From positions 744,001 through 808,000 of the forward strand of contig JAJFZO010000065.1 in the NCBI GenBank assembly GCA_021397835.1: 64,000 bases of DNA, read 5' to 3'. The stretch comes from Moringa oleifera (lineage: Eukaryota; Streptophyta; Magnoliopsida; Brassicales; Moringaceae). Under the pieces are notes generated by a model. That model saw nothing but the letters and a program-made list of their open reading frames with translations. It was not told the DNA's origin and searched no databases. Of the stretch, positions 49,400-62,299 are shown in pieces (the stretch's first letter is position 1; each line of letters begins with the position of its first letter). The translations under genes and the position numbers were made by a program.

Positions 49400-52300
49400 A
49401 TGGAGTTCTGTGTTATCGGTTCAACAACCATGCTTAATTCAGTTGCTTCCTTCAACCCGACTCGTCGTTTTCACACTCTTCTCTTCACACACTCTTTCTT
49501 CGTTCCTGTTAAAAGCTCCGCTCTTCGTTTCTACTGTAAAAGACCATTTAATTATCCTAACCATTTCTCCCCCTTTTCCCGCCAAATTAACTGTCCCGAG
49601 CGACCTCCGTTTCAGAGTGACTCCCGCCGCTTCGCGGCTTTGGCGGCTTCTTCATCTGCTATCTCTGCAGGCGTCGAAGAAGACCGCCTTCCCGCGGATA
49701 TTCAGGTCACAGACACTGAAGAGCCGAATTCAAGAGTGAGTTTTCTTGTTCGTTGCAGTCATTATCAACATTGTTTTGCTGGATATTTTGTATCAATTAA
49801 TAGGATATGTATACTATACTTGACTCAATTATTTTTCATGCTTTCTCGAGCTCTTTCTTTTCTTGCATTGGCAGTAGTTTTGAACTTCTTCCAGTGCCAC
49901 CATGTCCAAATGGTACACTACAAATGTCACTTTTTGGAAAGAGAACTCTTTTATTTGCCTTCCTGTTTCAGTGCTAGTTGTTGAAATCAGTGCAGTCATA
50001 TGTATATCTCTCTTATTTCAGGTGAAGTTGAGTGTACAAGTTCCGCCAGCAGTGTGCCATGATTGTTTCAAAAGGGTCATTAACGAGTTCATGAAGCAAT
50101 CAAAGGTACTGCTTCTTAAGCTTTAGTTTCAACTATTTGTAGAGCCTAAACTGATGTAAAGCTATGTCCTTAATGAATTACTGTAATACCAGGACCGATT
50201 CCATTTAACTTTTTAACCATTTATTGATTTTGGCTTTTCATGCTATGTCTCAAAATAGTGATAAAGATCAAGTACTAGTTTATGCTTATGGCAGAGTTGA
50301 GTTAAGAGAACTTCTTAATATGTAACTCCAAACTTTTGCTTAAGGTAATGTTGGAAAAGCAGATCTTCTGTGAGAAGAGCTGCCCATGAGTTAAGCATCA
50401 CTAGAAGTTAACACCCATGCTCTGCCATATTTTGTTCTCAGGGTCATGTCAGACAATGAGACTCATGTTCATGACTTGGCATATGTTTTTTTTCACTTGT
50501 ATCATTAATGTTAGACACATGCATCATTTGTGCTGAAAATGGAGTCTTACTAACATTTGAGATTTCTACTTATTCATGTTTAATTGGTTTCATGCACTCA
50601 GATTCCAGGATTTCGACCAGGGAAGAAAGTTCCAGAGAGTATCCTTATTGGTTATATTGGGAAGCAAAATGTGCAGAAGGCTACAATTGAATCTATTTTG
50701 AAGAGGACCCTTCCACATGCCATGTCTTCTGTATGTTTAAACTGGTCTTGGACCAGCTTGATTATCACTTCTTTTTTCATCTTTAGTTTTCGCCCTTGCA
50801 TCTAAGGCAGCAAAATTCTTTTAGCAATCGATTCAAGGTGGAAAGTCTCAGTACATAACCGCTTTACATCTGTAGATGGTTGTGTAAGTTTCCTCCTTGA
50901 ATATGACAATATAAAAGGTAGAGATTCTGTCAGCTCAACTGTATGCTCTCAAGCTGACAGCTAACAGAATTTGTCATAATATAAAATGAAAAATATGGTA
51001 AAAAAGTAGCAATAGTTCCAAACTTTTGACTTCTCCAGATTTATATTAAAAAAAAAAAAAGAATCTTTGGCCCTTGTAATTGCCTCTGAAACTTTGCATC
51101 AGCTATATGCAGGATAACATATTTCCTGATGGAAGGAACTACACTTAAGGAATTGTGCTGTATTTTCCATGCAATCTTTCTTTAGGACACTTTTCTTATC
51201 CTTTTGAGAATCAAATTCCTTCTTGTTTTTGTAGCTGGCTGGAAGGGCTTTGAGAGACTCGGTCCGCATAGTGACTAGGTTTTCTGATATGGAGAAGACC
51301 TACTCTTCTCTCAACTCTCTCAGGTTTGTTGTATATACACCTTGATTATCTCTCACTTGCACATTCTTTTACTTTCTCTCTACTATGTGATGCTGTAATG
51401 TATGCAGCTATTCCACCGAACATCCTCTCTTATGGTCTCTTCAAGGAAGAGGCAACCCTAAGTAAAAGTTTCTGTCGTAAGCTGATATATGGCTCTACTT
51501 GCAATAAATCCTGCTCAGTGATTCAACTTTGTTGCAGATATGATGTCATTGTTGATGTGACACCTGAGATCAGATGGATCCCTGAGAATGGATACAAAAA
51601 TTTGAAGATTGTTGTTGAAATAGACAGTGATATTGATGCTCAGAAGGCCTCTGAACAAGAATTAAGACGTTGCCACAAGTCTCTAGGCACAATGAGAATC
51701 GTGATCGACAGAGGACTTCAGGTACCTAAAGTTTAACTTGCTTCACTGTTGTTTTCTTTTCTTATATAACTTGAATTTGTTTGTGTGAAACTTATAGTCT
51801 GAAGCTTCATGGCTTAGCAATTCAACAAATAGGGGGTAAAGGAAAGAAACAGCTGAAGTACTGGAGAATGCTAAATTAGCAGTTGTTCTAACTTTAGACT
51901 ATAAGTGGAGAAAACCCTATGTCACTGGCAGGATCTTGCTTTTTTGAATATGTTTAACTTGTTCCTGGGGCAGGGAACAGTAAGCACAAGAAGAATCTGT
52001 TTAAGAATTTTTGGTATGTGATATAGTTCGTTTTTTTCTGACATATGCTTTTACTTGTATGAATTTCTGGACAAGATCTTCTTGGATTATTTTTTGCCAT
52101 CAACCTTGATGAGGCCTCACGGTCTCTCTTAAGCTCATTTATGTGAAAGGTGTTCACCAGGATCGATTGTTCCTTACTTAGCATGATTCAGTAATTTTGT
52201 CCCATGTTGTAAGGAATTAATAAGCAAGAAGTAAAGGCACTAGTTGTCTGTATTAATTTTCTGTTGTTCTGTTGAGGATTGAGTACAATCATCAAAGAAG

Positions 52301-55300
52301 AGCTTGTTCTTGTCATGCCCATGTCACATTTTCATTTTTCCATCACTATAATTTCCGTTGAAAGTGAAAACTTTTGACAATATTATAGTGTTGTTCAATT
52401 TCACTTGGGAAAGACTGACACCTGCTATGTTCTGTCAAATTGATAAAAGGTGGAAAATGACTATTCCTACCAATCTAATATATTGTAAAGTAACCTTTCT
52501 TGGATTAGAGAGAAGTTGTATAAGGAGCACAATACATGACGATTATTCACAAAGTTTGAGACATCTATGTCCTGTATACTTGTGAATATGTGTATGTGTA
52601 GAAGCATACTTTTCTGTGAATGTCAATTTGAATTTCAGGCTTATGTTAACCCCTAACTTGAACAGGTTGGGGATGTTGCAGTGCTTGATATCTCAGCAAC
52701 AAAGATAGATCAGGATGGATCGAATGTTCAAACGATTCCAGATGCAGAAACTAAAGGTTGTTAAACTTGAGCCCAGGCTTGTATCACTTCCAGACACCCC
52801 CCAGGAGCAGTGGCTTCGTCTGCTTTGCTTTTGTTTATGGAAGTCTACTGGAACTGGTTTTCAGAATCTATCATACTGGGACATAACCACAAATTTTTGA
52901 AGGACATGCAGTTATGACTGATAAACACTTTGATGTCTGCAGTTAGATAGTGTTCATAATGGACCTAAGTGTGAGGCTTGATGCCTACCATGAGTGAGAC
53001 TGTAAGAGGCACTGAATAAGGTTGAAACACAAGATTATGAGTGTTATCAAAATACATACTGCAAGATTAGTTTACTTGACTGTTGAAGGAGCCTTAGCTA
53101 AGCTGGCTTATTTCTCCCTGAACAACAACACCTTAACCCACCTGCATGTCATAATGTTCTCTGTCCTGTGATCCAATTTCGTGCTTTTGAAGTTCTTAAC
53201 CATTCCTAAAAAGGATTGTTTGATTAGTAGCCTATATGTTAAGGCAATTTTAATTGTGGGAGCTCCATGTGGGACCTGCCAAATGATGAGTCAATGTGCC
53301 ATAGAAACACATGAAGTGAAGACTAGGAGCCAACTATAGATTATTCTCTGTATTATTTGAGAAAACTTAGCTGGCAAACCAAACAAGATAAACAAATCTC
53401 ATGTTATAATTTGCTTACATTTGATAAATTTGCAGGTGTTCGTGGCCAATAGTTTTGTATTGCCGTTGACTGGTTATCTCAACCAGTCAATGCCTGTCCA
53501 AACTGAACATCTAGCTGATTTGTTCTCCTGTTCAAATGATCATACTTTAATACTATTTTCGCAGGTTTCCATTTTGATACAGAAGATGGAGATAAAGTAA
53601 TTCCTGGTTTCGTTGATTCGCTTATTGGAATTAAACAGGGTGAAACAAAGTCCTTTCCACTTGTGTTTCCTGACTCGTGGAGACAAGAACATCTTCGAGG
53701 TGTTCATGCTCAGTTTACTGTAAGTTTTCCACTGTTTTGTTATAACAAGAAAAGAAAGAAATGAAGAATTACACATGGATTGTAGGCACAAGCATTCAGA
53801 TATGTAATGTCATTTCAGATACTTTGTTCTTATGTTCTTTAATATAACTTGCATGTGAAGCTTTTCTTCCCAACTGTTTTTTATTTTCTTTCAGGTTCAA
53901 TGCAAAGAACTGTTTTATAGAGAATTACCCGATTTAAATGATTCTCTTGCAAAGGAGCTACTTCCTGGATGTACTACCTTGGAGCAGGTAGCGAAATCTC
54001 AAATAATTACTATCACAAAGATAATTGCAATGAAATTTGTTCTGCATGAAACTGCAGGTCAAGGAAACGTTATTGGAAAAATGTCAAGAAGTAGAGCAAA
54101 ATGCCAGAGACCAAGCAACAGATAATGCAATTCTGGACCAGCTTCTCAAGGTCATTATATGTTCTAAAACAGCAATTAACCGTCTCTACTTTGAGATTTT
54201 TCGCTAATTGTTTTCTGGCCAACAAGTTGAGATAGCTTCTCCTTGCTATTTTTGCTCACACCTGGCTTAGAGCTTAACATTTGAATGAAATATAAGTGCT
54301 GGTTGCTCACTGTTTTAGATACATGGTAACATATGTTGGATCATGAATTGATTCTGATGATAATAATGTACAATCCTTTTAGTTTTTGAGAATACTTGGT
54401 GAATCATTGCTGAACTATCTCTCTCTTTCTCTCTCTCTCATGAAACAGTAGTCTGTTTTAACTGACAGGAAACTTTATCTTGACCAAGACAGTTCATTGC
54501 TCTGTGTTCTGATGTCTTCCGAATTTTTAACCGTCTTGTTTTGATGGCTTTCCAGATGGTGGATGTTGATATTCCAAAATCCTTATTTGATGAACAAGGC
54601 AGGCAGCTTTATGGAGCCAAACTTTTGCAGATACAGGTCAACATTGGCTCTTTTAATGTAGGGATTTATTTTCGTTTTCTAGGATCCAGAAGATTAGAAG
54701 ATTAGGCATCACGAATATTATTGTCTATTCTGTGCATCTGCAGGCATTAAAATCGGTGCCTGTATGTATATCAGTTCTCATTCCCAGAATGTGTTGGTGC
54801 AGGCAAATATGAAACTTAGTGAAGAGCAGTTGGCTTCTCTATCAAGTCCAAAGGCAGTGACTGAATATCTAGAGAACCAAAAGGAGAATATTACAAATGT
54901 GATAAAACAGAATCTGGCAGTAGGAGATATCTTCAGACGTGAGAATTTGGAGGTATATTGCAGTTCACATACTCTTCAACAATTCTGCATCATAGGACCA
55001 GCAGGAAATATCAACTATTAGTTATGCAGTACTTCTAAAACCTAGTGTACATGTTGGGTTGTGCAGTTTTCAACTGAGAAACTTGTCAAAGAGGTTGGGA
55101 ACTCCATTGCTGAATTCAAACGTCATAAACAAGAATATGATGAGGACCGTGTGAAAGAACAGGTCAGTATACTGCATTCACACTATAAAGGCAGGACAGT
55201 CTGAATACAGCTAGCAACATGTACTGATGACTACTTATTTGATGACTACTTGTTTGATGATATCTTTAGAGGTCAAAAGACCATTGAGGTTAAGAAGATT

Positions 55301-55483
55301 TCCAGTCAGAAAACCTGAGCGTCTTAGTTTTTTGTATTTTGCTCCTTGATAGCACAGTGCAAAGTATGTTGGTGAAACTGGTCTAATCATTCTAAAATCG
55401 TGCAGGTACAAGAGATTCTAGAGGGAGCAAAGGTTCTTGAATGGCTCCGAGAGCATGCAGAAATTCAATATGTTACCAGGTGA
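49400..55483 (+). CDS. TIG1: Trigger factor-like peptidyl-prolyl isomerase chaperone, chloroplastic
   Basis: Trigger factor binds the ribosome exit tunnel and shields nascent chains; plants have a plastid form. Thirteen exons give 552 residues: 49400-49735, 50022-50105, 50602-50730, 51235-51323, 51538-51721, 52666-52756, 53565-53719, 53895-53987, 54058-54150, 54556-54636, 54803-54952, 55067-55162, 55406-55483. Residues 1-about 85 are Ser-, Phe- and Arg-rich with few acids, a chloroplast transit peptide. The ribosome-binding domain follows and has the signature GFRPGKKVP (143-151). The FKBP-like domain (about 275-365) includes GDVAVLDISATK and VIPGFVDSLIGIKQGETKSF. The C-terminal chaperone helices run to the stop (EWLREHAEIQYVTR). 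All joins hold frame. The gene symbol follows the usual plant naming for this family. Confidence 0.94.
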
Positions 55484-55939
55484 AAGAGAAAGACAGAGAG
55501 AGAGGAAAGACATTATAAATTTTGGTAGTGGCATTTATTGTTTTTAAATTACAATAATTATGTTTCCGATAAGATATGTTTCATGGTTCTTTTTTTAAGT
55601 CAAATTGACCAAAGGATTCCCTCCTTATATGGTGAACTCAGAATCCATTTTGACAATCAATCAAAGCACTCATGAAATACAATGTTATCTGCAATCCATG
55701 TTATAAATGTGTTTGTATCTGACGAAAGATCAACCCTCTTTACCACAAAAAAGCTATGTATATCAAAAGCCTCCTAAGAGGAAGCATTAGCAATCAATTC
55801 AGCAAAGCACAGAACAAACACGAAAAGAAGGCAGGAAAACAAAACAACACTTTATGCACGCACAAATTTTTCCCAGAGGCTGCCCTCTGAAAAGACATCA
55901 ACATCTATGTGAAGTCATTGAGTAGATATTTACCATAGT
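55484..55939. other. Convergent spacer of about 450 bp
   Basis: Lies between the stop codons of trigger factor (plus) and CDP-diacylglycerol synthase (minus). It must contain both 3' UTRs, so the transcripts may overlap at their ends. No further feature was seen. Confidence 0.6.
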
Positions 55940-58900
55940 TCAATGGTACTTCAGCAACCTTTCCTGCAGTATCTGTCCTAACTTCACATAAAGTGTCCGT
56001 TGCTCCTGATAAGTGAGTTTCCTTGATATCTACAAGCAAGGAAGTTTGCAACATAACACTACGAGGTTACAGAAACTGCGTGTCAAATGAAACCATTTCT
56101 TCATATTCATCAACATTCATACATTAAAATAGAAGTAATGAGATTCTTTCATTTCCACATGAAATATGTCTTGTTATGCATGGTTCATGAAAAACTTTAC
56201 CTCATCCAAAATCATCTCAACTGTATAGTCTTGGGAGACAATAAATGACTGATGATAGATGTAGGCAAAGACAGCCATTATCATCTGGAAACACATAAAC
56301 ACCGTTAAAAACAATACACATAGGTCATTCTTAATAACAGTAAAAGAACTAGATCCACAAAGCACGATTAAGTTGGCGACACATTATGGACAAGTTTACA
56401 ACCAATACAGAAATATTTAAGACAAAAACCATGAGATTCAGTTTCTTCAAGAACCCAAGGTTTCAATTACATGAGAATGATGAATTAGGAATTGCATCTT
56501 GGCGGAGTAGTGCAATAATGTGAAGCTAAGCTCAAATCAGTTTACACAACTGCTATTCACTTCATATTGTACATATACATCAATGGTGCAGGGAACTGGA
56601 TGTTACAAATACAACCATGAGTTTGCATAAGCTTCAACTGAACAAATAAATGAGCATAAAACAATAACAAACAGAACTCATAAACCCTTGCTAGTTCTAT
56701 TTATTGCTTCAAAACAAATGATGCATAGCATGTGTCCATAATTCCATATCTATCCCCAGAATGAAGCCAATAAATAAGAGATTAGAACACATTCTCTAAA
56801 AGTAACAATCGATAAGCATGAAACCCATTTTGAAACAGTGCTGACATTGTCAGAGGAAGAGACACTACAAGATGAACTTTTCTGTCTGTGGTTATGACTA
56901 ACTAATTTCTCAAACATGTTCTGCTTTATCAATTGCTCAACCTTAAGCATCTTTGTATACGAGGTTCCTCAAAGCAAACAGACACCTATGACTAAGTTCA
57001 TCAAATTCTAAACAAGGCCATACCAGTAACAGCTGAATCCAGCAGCCCTCTTACCATGAGATATGAAACTAAGTTCAGTATGATAAAACCTAAGATTACA
57101 TCTTAGGAGAAAAGATGAGTAAAACCACCAAAAAAATCATTATATAAGAGAAGAAAATTGAAAGCTACACACATACAGACTCGCAGATAATATCCAGCAA
57201 AAGAAAGAGACTTGCATTAATTGAAGACAGATACTATATATATGTGCTGAAAATGACGTGTTCAGATGACGAGGAAACAGAGGCTGTTTGTTAATAAATC
57301 TGCAGAAAGACTTCCACGATTAGAGCTTACTTGGCAATCCATTCTGTCAGTAAATCCACCATGTCCAGGTATACTGTCCCCAAAATCCTGCAGTCAAGCA
57401 GGAAAGATTGGCGAAAAAAAGAAAAGGGGGACTATCATTTTAAAAGCTCATTAATATACTTTCTAAACCTCAAGCAGCGGTTAGTACCTTGATCTTAAAT
57501 GCTCTTTTGAAACCACTAGCGAAAAAACCTCCAAAAGGTGCTATAACCGATGCAAATAAACCCAGGCACAAGGCATGCCACTGGACTGGCAAAATTGAGA
57601 TCTCTTTCCAAGGTAACTACAACAATAAAATTAATCATGTTGATGTTATACTGTATGGCATATTAAAATGATAGAAAAAAATAGAACCGTTCCAGCACGA
57701 ATAAATGCAACAGCACCTATCAATTTGCATGAATGAAGATCTCAAGATGCTTATAAGAAAAGTTTGAGTAATCTGCTAGCATGCTTGGTATTGGTATGTC
57801 AAAATGTGTAGCCAATTTGCTAACTATGTGGCCAAAAAAATGTTATTAAAACTGGGAGGAACGGGTTTAATTCCGAAAAATGGTCAAAGTTAGAAGCACA
57901 TATGCATAGAAGCATCTAAATACTGACTTAACTTTTATTTATATTAATGGAAAATGCAAGTGCTAAGGGTGCAAACTTATGTGGCAACAATCCTGGACTA
58001 GAAGCATGACTACAACTGTAAACACTGTTTAGAAGATTATTGGAGTTAATAAGTAAATAAAGGTATCCCTGCCAATATGAGTGATTGAACTGCACAAGCT
58101 TGAGCAGAACAAACCCATCTCAAAAGATTAGAATAAAATAGATGACAAAGGTTTGTTAAACTGCTTCTGGAGTTTTACTTTGCAAATTCAAATCAAAGAA
58201 AAATTAAGGTGGAAGCACCCATCTTTTTTCCCTTTGACCAAGCCTATAAAAGGTCACCCTAATATACTTGCCAGAGTTTGTGTTCCCAACATTTCAAGCC
58301 TATAAAAGGTACACTGACACCATCCCAACATTCATTGCTCACCCATTGTGAAATCCATCCTGGTAAGGGATAATACTCTGGCCTAAATAGCGGTCCAGGA
58401 TCACAGTGAAGCCAGCCTGTGGATAAATCCTGCACGCATTTCATCTAACATTAGCATCACATAACTAGCATGAGCACCATCCTTGAAGCATTGACAACTA
58501 GTTTCTGGTTACTTGCCTTCCGTGGACATGTAAGCCACTGGAAACATCCCATGATATTTGCAAACTGCATTACGACAGTCAGCAATCATGCTAACAGTAT
58601 GCATTTCCACAAGTTAAACATAAAACAGTTGGCTTTGTCGAGAGCACCAAGTTATGAGGACCACATTCCATTAATAAGAGTTCACACTAATGAAAAACAT
58701 AAAAGTAAACTAGAGAGCTCGTCGGAACAAGTTAGGAGTAAATTGATTACCACAAATGCTGAGATGACAGTTGCCACCGATGCTCCAATAAAACCCTCCC
58801 ATGTTTTCTTTGGCGATAACTTAATCAAAGGTGTCTTGCCAAAATAGAAACCAAAGACATAAGCAGCAACATCATTGACAGCAATAAGTGATGCAGGGAG

Positions 58901-61017
58901 AAGAAACCTGATAAAATAGGACATGTTAAGTCTGCTAAAGTTTAAAATTTGTTGAAGATTTTAAGGAGAAAAAATGGAAATGATCTGTAAAAGGAGAGAC
59001 TCAAGGCCAAGACAGATAGTTTTAACAGGAGTATATTATTAGCCAACCTCTTCAACTTTTTATTTTTTCATTCTTTAGATATAGAAAGGAGCGCTGATGA
59101 AGTCAATTTTAAATTCAAGGGAAATCCAAATCACTAAGTCATTCATTTAATCTGTGCAATAGCAGTTACTCCTAAAATACTCAACCAAAAATAAGGAAAC
59201 TTCATCAACTAAATACTAAGAGTAGCCCACATGAATCCTCTCTGACTGTATTGCTTCACCTCCACCTGGGTGTTCCTCAGCATGAATACAGTAACCAGTC
59301 CAAACTGGGACCATAAGAAATTTGTTGGAACAAAGAAAAGTGAAAGGAAAGCATCTACCATGCAGGCTAGGTATTGACTGCAAAGTCTCACAACCATGGA
59401 GACAATAACAACCAAATGCAGATAAATGGTAAAATAATTTGATGTACCATGAGATGTTAGAGACACTGAAACCCTTTACGTCATAGCCATGGAGCGAAGT
59501 TAGAATAGACAAAGAAGACAGGTGTATGATTAACGCCAATTAAAGAGATCAAGTGCTCAGCAATCAAGAAGAAGAAAAAACAACACAATTCAGAGGAAGG
59601 AATTGTACAGAGCACCACAAAGAACCATTCATCCTATGTAAGTTCCAATCTATTCAAAAAACCATCTAGATCAGCACATACTACAAGGCATTGGTGTGGT
59701 TATTTATATGAATATAGGTCAGAGAAACCAACTACAAGGTAATATTCAGATTACCAGAAGATTCCTTCGAAGATGTTGGCCACTGTAAATGCAGATTGGG
59801 TAAAAACCACAATGAGAATCATGTGCGTCCAGGCGTACTGACCAAATTGGTATTTGTACATCTTCTTCTTTAGTGTAAGAATAAACCACATGAAACCTGA
59901 ACACAAGGTGAATTTTAAAAACAGACTAGAGTTACAACATTAAAGAAAATACAGTCCAAAAAGGCAACTGAAGTGCAATGGAGAAGCAGGCAACAACGAA
60001 GTACAGATGGAGTAAATGAATTACTCAAATCTATTGGCACAAAGCTACATAACACGGAATGTCATTGAGATTTCTAAAAAACAAATATAAAATAACGAAA
60101 GCCAAAAAAAGTAAGGTGCCTTAGCAGTGGGTCACTAGCCCAAGATATTAAAATAGAACTGTAAAAAAGAGAAAATGAACCTGCAATGTATAGGAAATAA
60201 CAAATAACCATCTGATACTTGATGAGTCCACTCACGAGCCGATAGAAAAAATTTTCTGATGACACGGTGTTTACAAGCTGCTGACTCAGAATGCGGCCAT
60301 ACACAAACAGCATTGCCGTGAAGAAAAAGTGCCTGTGGCAACATATAATTGATAACAACTTGGTACATCAGTATTTAAATGCTATCTCAAGACCCGTATA
60401 TATATTATCTAAATGCTATCATACAAAAACTTCAGTTTAGTCATGACATCATATCAAGTTGATTATAATGCTGAAACTTGGTAGATAATTAATCAGAACT
60501 GGTTCTCTTACCAGTTCAAGAGCCTAAATCCAGGTAGACATCTATCCTCATGAGCTCTTCTGAGTAGATTGAAGAGCTCACTCACCATGAATATTTGGAT
60601 AACAACCACCATGGCCCAAATGTAAAGATGACCCAAGTAGATAATCAACAAAACGCCCCCAAGCATCCACATTGAAGAATATGTGCGGATCCACATTGAT
60701 CTGTACTTGTTTTTATCATTGCTGAGTAAATGGCTTCCATTTGTTTTGCTTACCTCTGGAGGGAACTGAGACCAAAGAATCAGATCAGGCCACCCAAAGT
60801 CTCCAGGACACAGAAAAAGGAAAAGGACTACCACAATTCAGGGGTAACAACGAGCAACCATTTAGTTACTTTTTCATCTTAAAGAGAACGAGATACACAA
60901 CTGTAATGCAAAGTTGAATCCACAGATCAGACAAATTACTGCATTTCAAACCTCATTTGATCGTCTGCGATGCCGAATTCGTACTGGAGGTGAACTAGGA
61001 TTTTGATCCTTTTGCAT
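55940..61017 (-). CDS. CDS1: Phosphatidate cytidylyltransferase (CDP-diacylglycerol synthase), ER type
   Basis: This integral membrane enzyme makes CDP-diacylglycerol from phosphatidic acid and CTP, the precursor of phosphatidylinositol and phosphatidylglycerol. Eleven coding exons: 61017-60952, 60765-60512, 60332-60181, 59896-59755, 58907-58751, 58564-58517, 58429-58343, 57616-57488, 57387-57331, 56284-56201, 56029-55940; 421 residues, the usual length of the extraplastidic plant enzymes. The N-terminus is hydrophilic and Arg-rich ([10 protein letters not shown]). About seven or eight hydrophobic helices follow, starting at [18 protein letters not shown]. The family signature is complete at 336-362: [20 protein letters not shown] continuing GFTDRMD. 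The intron after exon 6 begins with GC rather than GT (AAG then GCAAGT). The closest plant types are CDS1-3; the symbol is approximate. Confidence 0.95.
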
Positions 61018-62136
61018 ATCTTCTAATATTATTTATAACCCCACCAAATCTCCAAATTTATTTGCATGCCAATACTCCTTGAGACATCACAAACAAAGAA
61101 TAATCAAGTCAGTTTATAAGAAAATAACAAATAGAGAAACAAACAAATGCAAATGGACACAAAAAGTCAGAGGCTTCCAAGAAGGAATAGCAACTAGACA
61201 TGCACACCCGCATGCATGCATGCACATTCATTAAGGGGAGTAACTGAGGAGGAAGCCGTACACTTCAGGATGAAGTGAAATCAACAGAATACAACACAAG
61301 ATTGCACCATGAAAATTAAGCTAAAATGGAATAGATAAGGCATTGCAAAGTTATTAAATATTGTCATCAATTTGAAGTAACAATATCTGGAGAAATTTTT
61401 TCTCTTTAGACCTAAAGAACAGAAAATGAATGACCAACTATCATTTTCACTAATGACCGAATGTTTTTCTCTCACTGATCAGGAAAAATGCAATTAAACA
61501 TAGGCAAACATAGTAATACTTAAGTTTGGTGTAACATGTCCTCGTTGTTACACATATTAGTTAACATTTTGAGATTACGCATTCATTATTGATTATATTT
61601 CATTCATGCATATTTAGACACAATACATGATCTTTCTTATATCTACATTTTTTATCAAGCTAGGAACGCCACCGAAAAATTACTAAGAAAAGCTCACAGG
61701 TGAGTAGGTATTCTATCCATCAGTTACAGCTCAATCAAGCACTTGAGGAAAAAAAAAAAAGATAAAAACGTAATTATAACGTGACTAACATATTAATAAC
61801 TAACGCTACAGATGAAAAAGAAAGACGGAAAGACAAAAGCATTAGCGCGAGAAGCTGCAACAGAAAACGGTTAAGGCGAAGGGTTCTCACAGTTTTGAAA
61901 TTTCTTAGTCCGTAATTGCCAAATCTGCAACGAATAAAGATCAGCATACGTCGCGCATAACTAACCGAACGAAAACAAAGAAGACTCAAACGCCGCCGGA
62001 ACGAGGGAAAGCGCTCGTCGTTGCTCTCATGCGCTAGAGTTTCCTTTCACCCATACAAGAAAACAGAAAGAAACAGAGACTGCAGTTGTCATCTTTTGGG
62101 TCCTGGCCAAAGAACTGATGACCGTCATCCGATGCC
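61018..62136. other. Leader region of the CDP-diacylglycerol synthase gene
   Basis: The minus strand shows a possible leader exon near 61925-61891, with an acceptor-like GTTGCAG upstream and a donor-like GTGAGAAC downstream, and another leader exon up to about 62,050 (AACTCTAGCGCATGAG). These would place one or two introns in the 5' UTR. Between 61,080 and 61,880 there is only AT-rich intron-like sequence, including a GCATGCATGCATGCAC run near 61,210. Confidence 0.4.
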
Positions 62137-62290
62137 CACGTGGCCATTATGACATAATGACGAATTAGAAGTTCGACACGTGGTTTCCTCTCACCGCAAA
62201 GGGAAATGAACTATTGGGCCCGACTACTGGACCCACCAGTTAGTATCTGAACCTCATTATGCGGGCTTCGTTGGGCCTATTTGGGCCCCA
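62137..62290. promoter_or_regulatory. Two G-boxes and site II-like motifs upstream of the synthase gene
   Basis: CACGTG occurs at 62137-62142 and again at 62177-62182, 40 bp apart. Three TGGGCC motifs follow near 62215, 62272 and 62282. G-boxes bind bZIP and bHLH factors, and TGGGCY motifs bind TCP factors in many plant housekeeping promoters. The cluster sits just upstream of the presumed minus-strand leader. Confidence 0.5.
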
Positions 62291-62299
62291 CAAAACTCA

